Shown: piece after piece, positions 53,658-62,859 of the stretch | Layout of the letters: every line of letters starts with the position of its first letter | Numbering within the stretch: position 1 is the first letter of the stretch | Source of the DNA: CBDFKV01 sp965249035 | GTDB lineage: Bacteria > Pseudomonadota > Gammaproteobacteria > Arenicellales > Poriferihabitantaceae | DNA: 64,000 nucleotides | Direction of reading: 5' to 3' | Assembly: GCA_965249035.1 (NCBI GenBank) | Contig: CBDFKV010000006.1 | Location: forward strand, 310,001 to 374,000 | Position numbers and translations under genes: made by a program | Notes under the pieces: model-generated | What the model was told of the DNA's origin: nothing | What the model saw: the letters and a program-made list of their open reading frames with translations, nothing else | Databases searched by the model: none

Positions 53658-55130
53658 ATGCCAATACTTAAGCCAAAATCCTGGCCGTTGGCGATGAAGT
53701 TATCGCTGGTAATAACTGTGGTTGTTACAGCTGTTGGCTTCATGATCGGTGCGGTGACAATTGCGCAGGACTGGAAACGCTTTCAGGATGTGCTAGGTGA
53801 AAAGGCGCTCCTGCTTTCAGCATCGATTGCCATAACCGCTCCCAAGGCAATGTTGCGAAAGGACTCGTGGTCTCTTTACATAAGCCTGAAAAACATGGCT
53901 TCGCAGGTGCCTGGGGTAAGTGTTCATGATGAAATCTTGTCCGCAATGATACTTGACCCGGAGGGTACTATCCAGGCACACCTTCGTCCTGCTGATAACC
54001 CGATGGGATTACCCTTCTTCGCGGAAAACGAAATTGAGAAACGTCTTTACGAACAGGCGATGAATGCGAAATCTCCCATGGTATTGGGCAGCGGCGGATT
54101 TTCAAAGAAGGGTTTTCGAGAAGGTATTGTCCCACTATTTGCGGACCAAAAATACCTAGGTGTGGTTCGAGTCAGATTATCCGTAGAGCAAATGTATAAA
54201 CGGGCTGTTGATATTGCGCTCATCGTACTCGCCCTGATATTGCTTTTTGTTGCTATGGGTAGCGCGTTAGGTATCTTTGTGGCCAGGCGTATGGTTGGCC
54301 CTCTTACCGCGGTTACCCAGGGTTTGGAAGCAGTTGGTCAAGGTGAAATGATTGACCTAACACCAATTCCGGTGAGAAATCTCGATGAAATTGGCCGACT
54401 TAGCGCCACATTCAACGAGATCATGTCACAACTAGCTGAGAAAAAAATGCTCGAAGAGGAAATCGCGATGAGCGAAAAACTTGTTGCACTTGGCCGCATT
54501 ACCGCCGGCGTTGCTCATGAAGTCAATAATCCGCTTGCGGGTTTACTAAATTGTATCGATACACTGCAAAAACACCCAGATGACAAAGAACTCATTGACC
54601 GTTACTTACCAGTTATCGATCAAGGGCTACATAGAATTAAGGAAATTGTCCATAATTTGCTGGCCGGACTTAAATTTGAAGATAGTGACAAATCAATCAG
54701 TATTCATGAAATTGACAAGCTATATGACCTGATTACGGCGGAGATAGGAGATAGAGATATAAAGATCGTATGGGAAAGTGATGCAGATGACAATCTGCAG
54801 GTCCCGAGCATACTTGAACAGGTTGCCTGTAATCTTTTGAAGAATGCTTTGGAGGTGCTTTCTGATCGAGGAACAATTCACTTCAGCATGGTTCACGACG
54901 ATACTCACCTAACCCTGAAAATCAATGATGACGGTCCGGGAATACCAGCTGAAATAAGGAACCAGTTGTTTGACCCCTTTTTCACAACTAAACCCAATGG
55001 AACGGGGTTGGGCCTGTGGGTGGTTTATCGCCTGATTCAAAGCATGCATGGCGTGATTGAGGTTGAAAGTAATGAATCTCAGGGGACAACATTCCATGTT
55101 ACAGTTCCAATTTCCGATTTCCAATATTGA
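53658..55130 (+). CDS. Sensor histidine kinase
   Basis: A 490-residue protein with membrane helices at about 14-36 and 183-208 enclosing a periplasmic sensor domain of about 145 residues. A HAMP linker (about 209-262) follows, then the phospho-acceptor His287 in AGVAHEVNNPLAG, and an ATPase domain with the N-box LLKNALEVL, G1 NDDGPGIP and G2 GTGLGLWV. It lies 14 bp after the binding-protein gene and 16 bp before the response regulator gene. Confidence 0.95.
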   Translation: MPILKPKSWPLAMKLSLVITVVVTAVGFMIGAVTIAQDWKRFQDVLGEKALLLSASIAITAPKAMLRKDSWSLYISLKNMASQVPGVSVHDEILSAMILDPEGTIQAHLRPADNPMGLPFFAENEIEKRLYEQAMNAKSPMVLGSGGFSKKGFREGIVPLFADQKYLGVVRVRLSVEQMYKRAVDIALIVLALILLFVAMGSALGIFVARRMVGPLTAVTQGLEAVGQGEMIDLTPIPVRNLDEIGRLSATFNEIMSQLAEKKMLEEEIAMSEKLVALGRITAGVAHEVNNPLAGLLNCIDTLQKHPDDKELIDRYLPVIDQGLHRIKEIVHNLLAGLKFEDSDKSISIHEIDKLYDLITAEIGDRDIKIVWESDADDNLQVPSILEQVACNLLKNALEVLSDRGTIHFSMVHDDTHLTLKINDDGPGIPAEIRNQLFDPFFTTKPNGTGLGLWVVYRLIQSMHGVIEVESNESQGTTFHVTVPISDFQY

Positions 55131-55146
55131 GAATGTATAAGGCAAT

Positions 55147-56514
55147 ATGAGTGAGAACGAAGATTTCAGCAGCTATTGTTTGCTTCTGGTTGAAGATGAT
55201 GAAATCATGCGCCTGTCACTTGAAGACAGGCTTAATCTCGAAGGCGTTCGTGTACGTGCCGTGGGTGACACGAGTAGTGCCAAAAAAGAACTTCAGAAAG
55301 AAAATATCGATCTAGTGGTCACGGATATTCGACTACCTGACGGAACTGGCATTGAGCTTTTTGCTGAAATAACGCAACATTTTCCTGGAATACCGGTGAT
55401 TCTCATGACTGCCTACGGCGATGTGTCAGATGCTGTTGCGCTGGTTAAATCGGGGGCTGTCGACTATCTGACCAAGCCTTTTAGTATTAGTGAATTCGTA
55501 AATAAAGTTAAACGCCATCTCTCGCGAATTGCAGATACTCATTTATATCTGGACAATTCGAGTTCTATCGACAAGAGCTTTAAACCCGGCGGAGGACACC
55601 TGGGGAAAAGTGCTGCCATGCGCAAAATCGAGCGATTGGTTGCGCGCATAAGCACTAGTGACAGCTCAATTCTACTGACAGGCGAATCAGGTGTTGGCAA
55701 AGAGGTAGTCGCTAGCCTGATCCACAATAATAGTCTCAGAACTCAGGAGACGATGATCAAGGTGAACTGCGCTGCCCTATCTTCCAACCTGATTGAATCA
55801 GAACTTTTTGGTCATGAAAAAGGTGCATTTACAGGTGCAATCCAGCAGCGTATAGGCCGCTTCGAACAGGCCCAAAAGGGAACTATTTTTCTGGATGAAA
55901 TCGCTGAGGTTTCACCCGACATCCAGGTCAAATTATTACGCGTCCTACAAGAGCGTGAAATAGAACGTGTCGGTGGTGTAGAAGCAATCCCAATAGATAT
56001 CAGGGTGATCGCAGCCACTCAAGTTGCCCTGGAGGAGGCAATAGAGAAAAACAAGTTCAGAGCAGACCTTTATTGGCGTCTTAATGTTATTAAAATACAC
56101 ATCCCTCCTTTGAGGGAGCGCCTAGAGGATATTCCTTACCTCTCCAATTTGTTCGTAAACCAACTAAACGAGACAACTGGAAGTATAATTAAGGGCCTAT
56201 CAAAAGATGCTGAGTTACAACTGCAGTCGATGCAGTTTCCTGGGAACGTCCGCGAACTAAAGAATATTATTGAAAGAGCTATTGTCTTGTGTGATAGTGA
56301 TTGGATAACTGCTAGTGATCTTCCTGCCGCGGCTACCGACTCTTACGACACGAGCGCAGCGACGCTGAGACAGTCGATTGAAAATGCCGAACAAATAGCA
56401 ATCCGCAGTGCCTTAACCACAAACAGTGGATTAATCAACCAAACTGCTGATTCACTTGGCATCTCGCGGAAAAGCTTATGGGAGAAGATGAAACGATACG
56501 GTATTCAGAAATAG
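55147..56514 (+). CDS. Sigma-54-dependent response regulator (NtrC family)
   Basis: A 455-residue activator. The receiver domain has phospho-acceptor Asp60 (VTDIRLPDG) with Asp17, Asp18 and Lys110. The AAA+ domain has Walker A GESGVGKE at 179-186, GAFTGA at 226-231 for sigma-54 contact and Walker B IFLDE. A Fis-type HTH lies at about 430-452. All parts needed for sigma-54 activation are present. It presumably acts at the promoter at 52427-52443 through the GTTACC palindromes. Confidence 0.96.
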   Translation: MSENEDFSSYCLLLVEDDEIMRLSLEDRLNLEGVRVRAVGDTSSAKKELQKENIDLVVTDIRLPDGTGIELFAEITQHFPGIPVILMTAYGDVSDAVALVKSGAVDYLTKPFSISEFVNKVKRHLSRIADTHLYLDNSSSIDKSFKPGGGHLGKSAAMRKIERLVARISTSDSSILLTGESGVGKEVVASLIHNNSLRTQETMIKVNCAALSSNLIESELFGHEKGAFTGAIQQRIGRFEQAQKGTIFLDEIAEVSPDIQVKLLRVLQEREIERVGGVEAIPIDIRVIAATQVALEEAIEKNKFRADLYWRLNVIKIHIPPLRERLEDIPYLSNLFVNQLNETTGSIIKGLSKDAELQLQSMQFPGNVRELKNIIERAIVLCDSDWITASDLPAAATDSYDTSAATLRQSIENAEQIAIRSALTTNSGLINQTADSLGISRKSLWEKMKRYGIQK

Positions 56515-56820
56515 TGACGCATCCCATATAAAAAGCCCCCGTTGAGTTAAGCCTCAAATTAATCCATGTGTAATCGCCCCGGGTTTGTCGGAGGCAATTA
56601 TTCTTGAGAGAATTAGCCGATGAAAACAAGACCTGGATATTCCCCGGAAGTACGGGAGTGAGCACTAACGCGCACTCTACCAGCCCCAGTTTTCGGCAAT
56701 ATCTCGGATATCTGTTGCGCAACATTTTCCTGCTTTGAATGCATGCACAGGAAATAATCCCGTGCTGATCGCATTGAGCAAGGCTCTTATGAGGCAGCGC
56801 TTGTATCAAAGGCACGGTTA
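56515..56820. other. 306-bp intergenic region, no gene supported
   Basis: This lies between the response regulator and the antitoxin gene, which converge here. It holds a weak TTGAG/CTCAA hairpin near 56540-56555 but no T-run. A long minus-strand frame crosses it but has no recognisable content and enters the regulator gene. I see no attachment-site copy of the tRNA-Arg 3' end here. Confidence 0.5.
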
Positions 56821-57093
56821 TTAAGCCGCCTCAAGCGTCACCGTCAACCCCATCGCGTGAGCAAAATTTACTAACATATCCAACCGAAATTCCTCAATCT
56901 TACCGTTAAGCAAAGCGCTCACCCGAGGTTGAGTAGTACCAAGCGCCTCAGCAACCTTAGCCTGACTTAGGCCAGACGCCTGCACTGCCTTAGCAATGGA
57001 CGCCATCAGCTCAGACCGTAGACGGTAGTTCTTTGCTTGCACTGGGTTATCTTCCAGCGCATCCCATACACTATCAAAAATTTTATCGCTCAT
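56821..57093 (-). CDS. HigA-type antitoxin
   Basis: A 90-residue XRE-family protein. The helix-turn-helix is near residues 42-62 (GLSQAKVAEALGTTQPRVSALLNG), followed by the LDMLVNFAHAMGLTVTL segment common in the HigA partner of Gp49-like toxins. The start overlaps the toxin stop by 4 bp. It would neutralise the toxin and repress the pair; the toxin gene next to it is frameshifted. Confidence 0.88.
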   Translation of the reverse strand: MSDKIFDSVWDALEDNPVQAKNYRLRSELMASIAKAVQASGLSQAKVAEALGTTQPRVSALLNGKIEEFRLDMLVNFAHAMGLTVTLEAA

Positions 57094-57415
57094 TTTCTGT
57101 CCTCCAAAATAGAATGATAGGCCTGTTTGGCAGCCTCAATTTCGCTCTTAGGTGTTTTCTGCGTTTTCTTCTGAAATGCCCGCAGCACATACACCACATC
57201 ATCAAACTTCGCAATGTAGATCACCCGAAACTCACCTTTGCTGTGAACGCGTATTTCGTTTACGCCTTTACCAATACTTACCATGGGCTTCCAGTCAACC
57301 AGCATAAAGCCACTTTGTACAAGGTGTAATTGATATAGCCTGCCTCTTGCTTTGCTGGTTCAGGGAATGCCTTGAGCGCTTTTAGTGAGTTTCCCTTAAA
57401 GGCGATCTTTTTCAT
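57090..57415 (-). pseudogene. HigB-type (Gp49-like) toxin gene, frameshifted
   Basis: The intact C-terminal part starting at 57305 contains DWKPMVSIGKGVNEIRVH and FRVIYIAKF, typical of the phage Gp49-like RelE-fold toxins. The missing N-terminus is encoded just upstream: an ATG at 57415 gives MKKIAFKGNSLKALKAFPEP and AKQEAGY, then shifts frame. Dropping one AT from the TATAT at the break restores YQLHLVQSGFMLVDW, the expected family continuation. So a two-base insertion has inactivated or greatly shortened the toxin. Confidence 0.82.
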
Positions 57416-57516
57416 GCCTGTAAATATATAAGTAACTGTATATTTATACAAGTAAAAAGATAGCCAGCGTGTATGCTGCCACTTATACTACTAGTGATTT
57501 CACCTTCATCTTAAAA

Positions 57517-59319
57517 ATGCAGAGCCGCTCCACCGCACCCTTCACCAAACACGATAAGCCTGACTGGAAGACCGCGCGCATTTTGTGGCCTTACCTGTGG
57601 CGCTACCGTGGCCGGATTGTGCTTGGGGTTACGTTTTTAATTCTCGCTCGGCTGGCAAATATCGCTGTGCCGATTGTTCTGAAGAACATCATCGATGGCT
57701 TAGGTGGGCTGGATGCTAGCGCCAGCACACAAGCATTAATCGTTGTTCCCACCAGCCTGATCGTTGCTTATGCGCTGCTGCGTTTTAGCAGCATCTTGTT
57801 TAATGAGCTGCGCAACCTGGTTTTTGTGCGCGCGTCGGTTAACACCATTCGGGCGATCGCAGTTGAAGTGTTTGAGCACTTGCACCGGCTATCGCTGCGC
57901 TTTCATTTGGATCGGAAAACCGGCGGCCTGTCACGCGATATTGAACGTGGCACTCGTGCGATTAGCGGCTTTATGCGGTTTTTGGTGTTTAACATCTTGC
58001 CGACATTTTTCGAAATCAGCGTGGTCATCGGCTATTTATTCTTCAATTTTAACTACCGCTTTGGGCTGGTGACGCTGGTAACGATCGTTTTATACGGGAT
58101 ATTCACCTTCTTCGTCACCCAATGGCGCACACGTTTTCGGTTGGAGATGAATGAGGCGGAATCGAACTCTAACACGCAAGCAATTGATTCTCTGTTGAAT
58201 TATGAAACCGTCAAAGTGTTTGGCAGTGAGAAACGAGAAGCGAAGAATTACGCCACGGTGATGGAGCAATGGGGTGAATCCTCCATGCAGAGCAATACTT
58301 CACTGGCGTTTCTGAATCTCGGCCAGGCGTTGATTATCGCGGTGGGTATGCTGATCCTGTTATGGATGGCGGCTGCGGGCGTGCGCGATCAAGAACTCAC
58401 CTTAGGTGAGTTTGTCATGATCAATGCCTTTTTGATTCAGCTGTACATCCCGTTGAATTTTCTCGGCTCTATCTACCGCGAACTCACGCATTCACTGATC
58501 GATATGAAGCGCATGTTTAATTTACTGGAAGAAAATCCAGACGTGGTTGAGTCCAAACAGGCAAAGCCGCTGGCGCTCACTAACGGCACGATTGAGCTTC
58601 GAGACGTAAGCTTTGCCTATCAAGCCAATAAGCCCGTCTTGCAAAATCTCAACCTCACGATTGCCGGCGGCTCAACGGTTGCAATTGTTGGCCCGTCCGG
58701 CTCGGGAAAATCAACCTTCTCTCGGTTGTTATTGCGTTTTTATGACCCTACTGAGGGTGAAATTCTAATCGATGATCAAGCAGTTAAATCACTAACACTC
58801 AATAGCTTACGAGCTGCTATTGGTATAGTTCCTCAAGACACTGTGTTGTTTAATAACACGATTGGTTACAACATTCGCTATGGTAATCCGGAAGCGGACG
58901 AAGCCACCCTCATAAAGGCCGCTGAGCGCGCCCAAATACATGACTTCATCTCTAACCACCCGGAAGGCTATGACATATTGGTGGGCGAGCGCGGCCTTAA
59001 GTTATCCGGTGGTGAAAAACAGCGCGTTGCAATCGCTCGCACCATTTTAAAAGAGGCCGGCATCCTGATTTTCGACGAAGCCACCTCGTCGCTAGACACC
59101 CGCTCCGAGCGTGCGATTCAATCAGCCATTGATGAAATTTCAAAAGATTGCACCACCCTCATCATCGCCCACCGTTTATCGACAATTGTTAATGCCGATC
59201 AGATTATTGTGCTGGATCAGGGTCGCGTTCGCGAGCAAGGCACTCACAAAACATTATTATCGAACGATGATTTATACAAACAAATGTGGGCCATGCAGGA
59301 AAAGGAAGTTGAGGCCTAG
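57517..59319 (+). CDS. Atm1/HMT1-type ABC exporter (permease fused to ATPase)
   Basis: A 600-residue half-transporter from the ATG at 57517; the frame extends back to a GTG at 57469. Six membrane helices lie in the first 310 residues, including the NYETVKVFGSE segment of the Atm1 group. The ATPase has Walker A GPSGSGKS, signature LSGGEKQR, Walker B ILIFDEATSSLD and the H-loop IIAHRLS. Relatives export glutathione-linked metals or polysulfides. Confidence 0.88.
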   Translation: MQSRSTAPFTKHDKPDWKTARILWPYLWRYRGRIVLGVTFLILARLANIAVPIVLKNIIDGLGGLDASASTQALIVVPTSLIVAYALLRFSSILFNELRNLVFVRASVNTIRAIAVEVFEHLHRLSLRFHLDRKTGGLSRDIERGTRAISGFMRFLVFNILPTFFEISVVIGYLFFNFNYRFGLVTLVTIVLYGIFTFFVTQWRTRFRLEMNEAESNSNTQAIDSLLNYETVKVFGSEKREAKNYATVMEQWGESSMQSNTSLAFLNLGQALIIAVGMLILLWMAAAGVRDQELTLGEFVMINAFLIQLYIPLNFLGSIYRELTHSLIDMKRMFNLLEENPDVVESKQAKPLALTNGTIELRDVSFAYQANKPVLQNLNLTIAGGSTVAIVGPSGSGKSTFSRLLLRFYDPTEGEILIDDQAVKSLTLNSLRAAIGIVPQDTVLFNNTIGYNIRYGNPEADEATLIKAAERAQIHDFISNHPEGYDILVGERGLKLSGGEKQRVAIARTILKEAGILIFDEATSSLDTRSERAIQSAIDEISKDCTTLIIAHRLSTIVNADQIIVLDQGRVREQGTHKTLLSNDDLYKQMWAMQEKEVEA

Positions 59320-59447
59320 AGCTGTATCAATTAGGCTGTGTCGATCAGGCCGCAACAAACTGAATTGCTTTGACCCAAATTAAGATGATTGCCCCCTTAT
59401 CCCGTTGGGGATAGAATTGCGCGTTCACGCTTGATAACCACGCAAAT

Positions 59448-60170
59448 ATGCTCTATCCAACTATTCTCGGCGTCAATATCGACCACGTAGCCACCATTCG
59501 CCAGGCTCGTGGCACCCACTACCCTGATTTATTGGAAGCGGTGCGCGAAGTCGAAAAAACCCGTACTGAGGCGATCACCATCCATTTGCGTGAAGACCGA
59601 CGCCACATTCAAGATGTCGACGTACCCGCGATCAAAGCGATGACCACACGACGCTTGAACTTAGAGCTGGCAGCAACACAAGAAATGGTCGATATCGCAC
59701 TGCAGGTGAATCCTGAAGACTGCTGCATCGTGCCGGAAAAACGCGAAGAACTCACCACCGAAGGCGGGCTCGATGTGGTTGGCCAGTTTGATCGCATTAA
59801 GAATGCGACCGAGCAATTAAGCGCGGCAGGCATTCGTGTTTCGCTATTTATTGAACCAGAAATCAACCATATCGACCAAGCCAAAGCCATTGGCGCTCCG
59901 GTGATTGAGCTGCATACCGGTGCTTACGCTGAGCACGACCAAGGTGCGGCTGCCGACAAAGAGTTTGATCGAATTGTTAAAGCCACTGAATACGCGGACA
60001 AATTAGGCATTCATGTCAACGCTGGTCATGGCTTGCACTATCAAAATACGCGCAGAGTAGCTGACATCCCTGAAATTCGAGAGTTGAATATCGGTCACGC
60101 CATCGTTGCCCGCGCGCTATTTGTTGGCTTACGTCAAGCCACTGAAGAAATGCTTGAAGTGATTGGCTAA
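59448..60170 (+). CDS. pdxJ: Pyridoxine 5'-phosphate synthase
   Basis: A 240-residue TIM barrel that condenses 1-deoxyxylulose 5-phosphate with amino-acetone phosphate in vitamin B6 synthesis. It has the start LGVNIDHVATIRQARG, the loop HLREDRRHIQD, CIVPEKREELTTEGG and the C-terminal HAIVARALFVGL. Standard length. Confidence 0.97.
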   Translation: MLYPTILGVNIDHVATIRQARGTHYPDLLEAVREVEKTRTEAITIHLREDRRHIQDVDVPAIKAMTTRRLNLELAATQEMVDIALQVNPEDCCIVPEKREELTTEGGLDVVGQFDRIKNATEQLSAAGIRVSLFIEPEINHIDQAKAIGAPVIELHTGAYAEHDQGAAADKEFDRIVKATEYADKLGIHVNAGHGLHYQNTRRVADIPEIRELNIGHAIVARALFVGLRQATEEMLEVIG

Positions 60171-60210
60171 GTAGGTGATTGGGCTAAATACCGGCAGCTA
60201 ATACCTCGGC

Positions 60211-60672
60211 CTAAAATACGCCAAGACTAAGCCCAGCAGCCATCGCTGCGCCTAAATCACGCATGTCTTCAATCCATTGCGGCTGAAATTCACCACGCAT
60301 CACCACCGGCTCTTGCACCTGCTTCCAACGTAGTCCCGTCAGGATAGGCTCGATACTCTTACGTGCGCCGGTGCCATCGTGCCCACCTTTGATAAATACC
60401 GCCGCTGGCAAGCCTTGTTTTTGTTCCAACACTGGATAATAAATACGCTCAAAAAAATCTTTAATCCCGCCGCTCATATAACCAAAGTTTTCGGTCGTGC
60501 CGATAATAATGGCATCTGCTACCAACACATTACCAGCGTCCGCATCAAACGCGGCCTTGGAAATCACTTCCACCGAAGTCCCTTGCCCCAATTTTGCCCC
60601 TTCAACCACAGCATCGTGCAAGGCCTGCATATTGGGTGACGGGCAATGGCTAACAATCAATAAGTTCGGCAT
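60211..60672 (-). CDS. Flavodoxin-like NAD(P)H-dependent oxidoreductase
   Basis: A 153-residue protein started at the ATG at 60672, since the frame upstream to 60777 lacks family content and crosses the opposite gene. It has an FMN phosphate loop in the first strand-loop (IVSHCPSPNMQAL) and TTENFGYMSGGIKDFFERI. Likely an FMN-dependent reductase of unknown substrate. It is divergent from the MaoC-like gene. Confidence 0.78.
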   Translation of the reverse strand: MPNLLIVSHCPSPNMQALHDAVVEGAKLGQGTSVEVISKAAFDADAGNVLVADAIIIGTTENFGYMSGGIKDFFERIYYPVLEQKQGLPAAVFIKGGHDGTGARKSIEPILTGLRWKQVQEPVVMRGEFQPQWIEDMRDLGAAMAAGLSLGVF

Positions 60673-60754
60673 GACAGTTTTGGGTAACAAAATGGATGAA
60701 GTATTTCTTGCAGCGCAATATACTGCGGCCCACGATAATAAACCGAAATCATCA

Positions 60755-61186
60755 ATGAGCGAACTACAATCATACACCTACGAACAAATCAGCTTGGGCA
60801 TGAGCGAAACCTATACGCGTACCGTTACTGATGCCGACATTCAAACCTTCGCGGAAGTATCTGGCGACGTCAACCCAATGCACTTGGACGACGAGTACGC
60901 CAAAAATACTCAGTTTGGTCAGCGTATCGCCCACGGCATGCTGTCTGCAGGTTTTATCTCAGCTTTGGTAGGTACACGATTGCCTGGCCCGGGGTGTATT
61001 TATGTCAGTCAAAGCTTACAGTTCCGTGCGCCGGTTCATATTGGTGATACCGTCGTGTCTAGAGTTGAAGTCACGGAATTAAACGACCGACGCGGCTTTG
61101 TAACGCTAAAAACCACTTGTAGCGTCGGTGAGACCGATGTTATCCGTGGCGAAGCGGTGATGATGGTCCCTCGAAAAACCGCATGA
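60755..61186 (+). CDS. MaoC-like (R)-specific enoyl-CoA hydratase
   Basis: A 143-residue hot-dog fold protein from the ATG at 60755. The catalytic segment is SGDVNPMHLDDEYAKNTQF with Asp and His in the family positions, followed by RIAHGMLSAGFIS. PhaJ-type enzymes hydrate trans-enoyl-CoA to (R)-3-hydroxyacyl-CoA. An ATG at 60692 is a longer alternative. Confidence 0.88.
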   Translation: MSELQSYTYEQISLGMSETYTRTVTDADIQTFAEVSGDVNPMHLDDEYAKNTQFGQRIAHGMLSAGFISALVGTRLPGPGCIYVSQSLQFRAPVHIGDTVVSRVEVTELNDRRGFVTLKTTCSVGETDVIRGEAVMMVPRKTA

Positions 61187-61237
61187 TCTACCACGACGAC
61201 AACAGCAAATCTGCATAACACCCAACAAGGAGCAACT

Positions 61238-61864
61238 ATGACCGTCCACGAGATCCAACACCCACTGATTCGACACAAACTCGGGATCATGCGCAAGCAC
61301 GATATCAGCACCAAGCATTTTCGTGAGCTGAGCTCCGAAGTCGGGATGCTGCTCACCTACGAAGCCACCCGTTCGCTACCGACCGAAAAAATCAGCATCA
61401 CCACCTGGGCTGGCACCGCTGAAGTTGATCAAATTAAAGGCAAGAAAATAACCGTCGTGCCCATTCTTCGCGCTGGTATCGGTATGCTTGATGGCGTGCT
61501 AGAAGCGATCCCAAGTGCCAAGGTTTCAGTTGTGGGCTTGTATCGAAACGAGGAAACGCTCGAGCCGGTGGTTTACTTTGAAAAGCTGGTCGAAGATATC
61601 GCCGATCGCAAAGCAATGGTCATCGACCCAATGCTGGCCACCGGCGGTACTTTAATCGCCACCATCGATATGCTCAAAGCCGCAGGTTGCAAGGATATCA
61701 TTGGCATATTCCTGGTCGCCGCTCCTGAAGGCATCAGCGCACTGCGTGAAAAACACCCTGATGTCGAAATCTATACTGCTTCCATCGATTCCCACTTAAA
61801 TGACGCTGGCTATATCCTGCCGGGGCTTGGCGACGCCGGCGATAAGATATTTGGCACCAAATAA
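61238..61864 (+). CDS. upp: Uracil phosphoribosyltransferase
   Basis: A 208-residue enzyme that salvages uracil to UMP. It has the PRPP loop DPMLATGGTLIATIDML and the C-terminal uracil-binding SHLNDAGYILPGLGDAGD. An AAGGAG site is before the ATG. It overlaps the next gene by one base. Confidence 0.97.
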   Translation: MTVHEIQHPLIRHKLGIMRKHDISTKHFRELSSEVGMLLTYEATRSLPTEKISITTWAGTAEVDQIKGKKITVVPILRAGIGMLDGVLEAIPSAKVSVVGLYRNEETLEPVVYFEKLVEDIADRKAMVIDPMLATGGTLIATIDMLKAAGCKDIIGIFLVAAPEGISALREKHPDVEIYTASIDSHLNDAGYILPGLGDAGDKIFGTK

Positions 61865-62430
61865 TGCCACTACCCGCAGCAAAGCCCAGAAAACACCTGC
61901 ATACCCGACGTATTCACTGCGAGGGTTTTAAACGAGAAGATGGCCTTTGGGATATCGAAGCACGCTTGATCGATGATAAAACCTATTCGATGGAAAACTA
62001 CTATCGCGGTGAAATCGGACCGGGTACACCGATCCACGATATGACACTCAGAGTCAGCATTGACATTGATTTTAAGATTCATGAAGTCAGCGCCAGCATG
62101 GATGACACTCCCTTTGGGATTTGCCCTAAAGCGGTCAGCCGAATGGAGCGTCTGGAAGGGCTACAGATCGGCCCAGGCTGGATGGCTGAAGCCGCTGATC
62201 GAATCGGCCAGGCAAGCGGCTGCACTCACTTGTACGAAATGCTCCGCTCGATTGCGACCACCGGCTATCAAACACTGCACCATGAGCTGGAAGCGCGTGA
62301 GAAACAAAAGAGTCAACGCGAACAGCCAGGGATTCTCAATCGCTGTGTGGCTTTGGCGTCAGACAGCCCAGTGGTTGAGTTTTATTGGCCTGATTTTTAT
62401 ACCGGTGAACCATCAGCATCCCGCTCTTAA
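61864..62430 (+). CDS. DUF2889-domain protein
   Basis: A 188-residue soluble protein with the DUF2889 layout: HTRRIHCEGFKREDGLWDIEA, HDMTLRVSIDIDFKIHEV, then CPKAVSRMERL and a GCTHLYEML segment. The function is unknown in the family. It overlaps upp by one base (TAATG), so the two are coupled. Confidence 0.85.
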   Translation: MPLPAAKPRKHLHTRRIHCEGFKREDGLWDIEARLIDDKTYSMENYYRGEIGPGTPIHDMTLRVSIDIDFKIHEVSASMDDTPFGICPKAVSRMERLEGLQIGPGWMAEAADRIGQASGCTHLYEMLRSIATTGYQTLHHELEAREKQKSQREQPGILNRCVALASDSPVVEFYWPDFYTGEPSASRS

Positions 62431-62529
62431 ACGGACAAGTCAAATGCCTGTTGCTGCTTTGGTGCGCTACACGGGTAGAATCTAATCAACCATGCTAGAC
62501 TAATCGCTTAATTTGTAAGGAACATAAGG

Positions 62530-62859
62530 ATGATACTGACTAATACGGAAACGATACCGGGCAAAGAAATCACCGAGTGCCTAGGGGTGGTCTCTGGCAG
62601 CACGGTTCGTGCCAAGCACTTTGGCCGTGACTTACTCGCCAGCCTTAAGAATATTGTCGGCGGCGAACTCGGTAGTTATACCGAATTGCTGGGCGAATCG
62701 CGAGAACAAGCGACTCAGCGCATGATTGATCAAGCCACCCAACTGGGTGCTGATGCGGTGGTCAACGTCCGTTTTTCCACCTCTTCTATTACCGCCGGGG
62801 CGTCAGAAATCTACGTTTATGGCACTGCCGTCACGCTGGCGCATAGTGAGCTAGATTAA
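62530..62859 (+). CDS. YbjQ-family (UPF0145) protein
   Basis: A 109-residue protein with the family segments LGVVSGSTVRAKHFGRDL and GADAVVNVRFSTSS. YbjQ proteins are pentameric and of unknown role. An AAGGA site lies upstream of the ATG. The stop overlaps the next gene, a membrane-anchored paralogue. Confidence 0.88.
   Translation: MILTNTETIPGKEITECLGVVSGSTVRAKHFGRDLLASLKNIVGGELGSYTELLGESREQATQRMIDQATQLGADAVVNVRFSTSSITAGASEIYVYGTAVTLAHSELD

Noticed and set aside
56435..56815. 126-residue minus-strand frame after the response regulator
   Set aside because: It runs into the 3' end of the regulator gene and shows no domain, signal or start site.
56515..56820. Second attachment site of the tRNA-Arg island
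   Set aside because: The GC-rich bases near 56577-56590 resemble the tRNA end only by chance; there is no run of more than a few matching bases to 29540-29559.
59398..59413. TATCCC/GGGATA hairpin before pdxJ as terminator
   Set aside because: The stem is only six pairs and is not followed by a T-run.
60497..60754. N-terminal extension of the MaoC-like gene
   Set aside because: It would cover the divergent flavodoxin gene, and family similarity begins only after the ATG at 60755.
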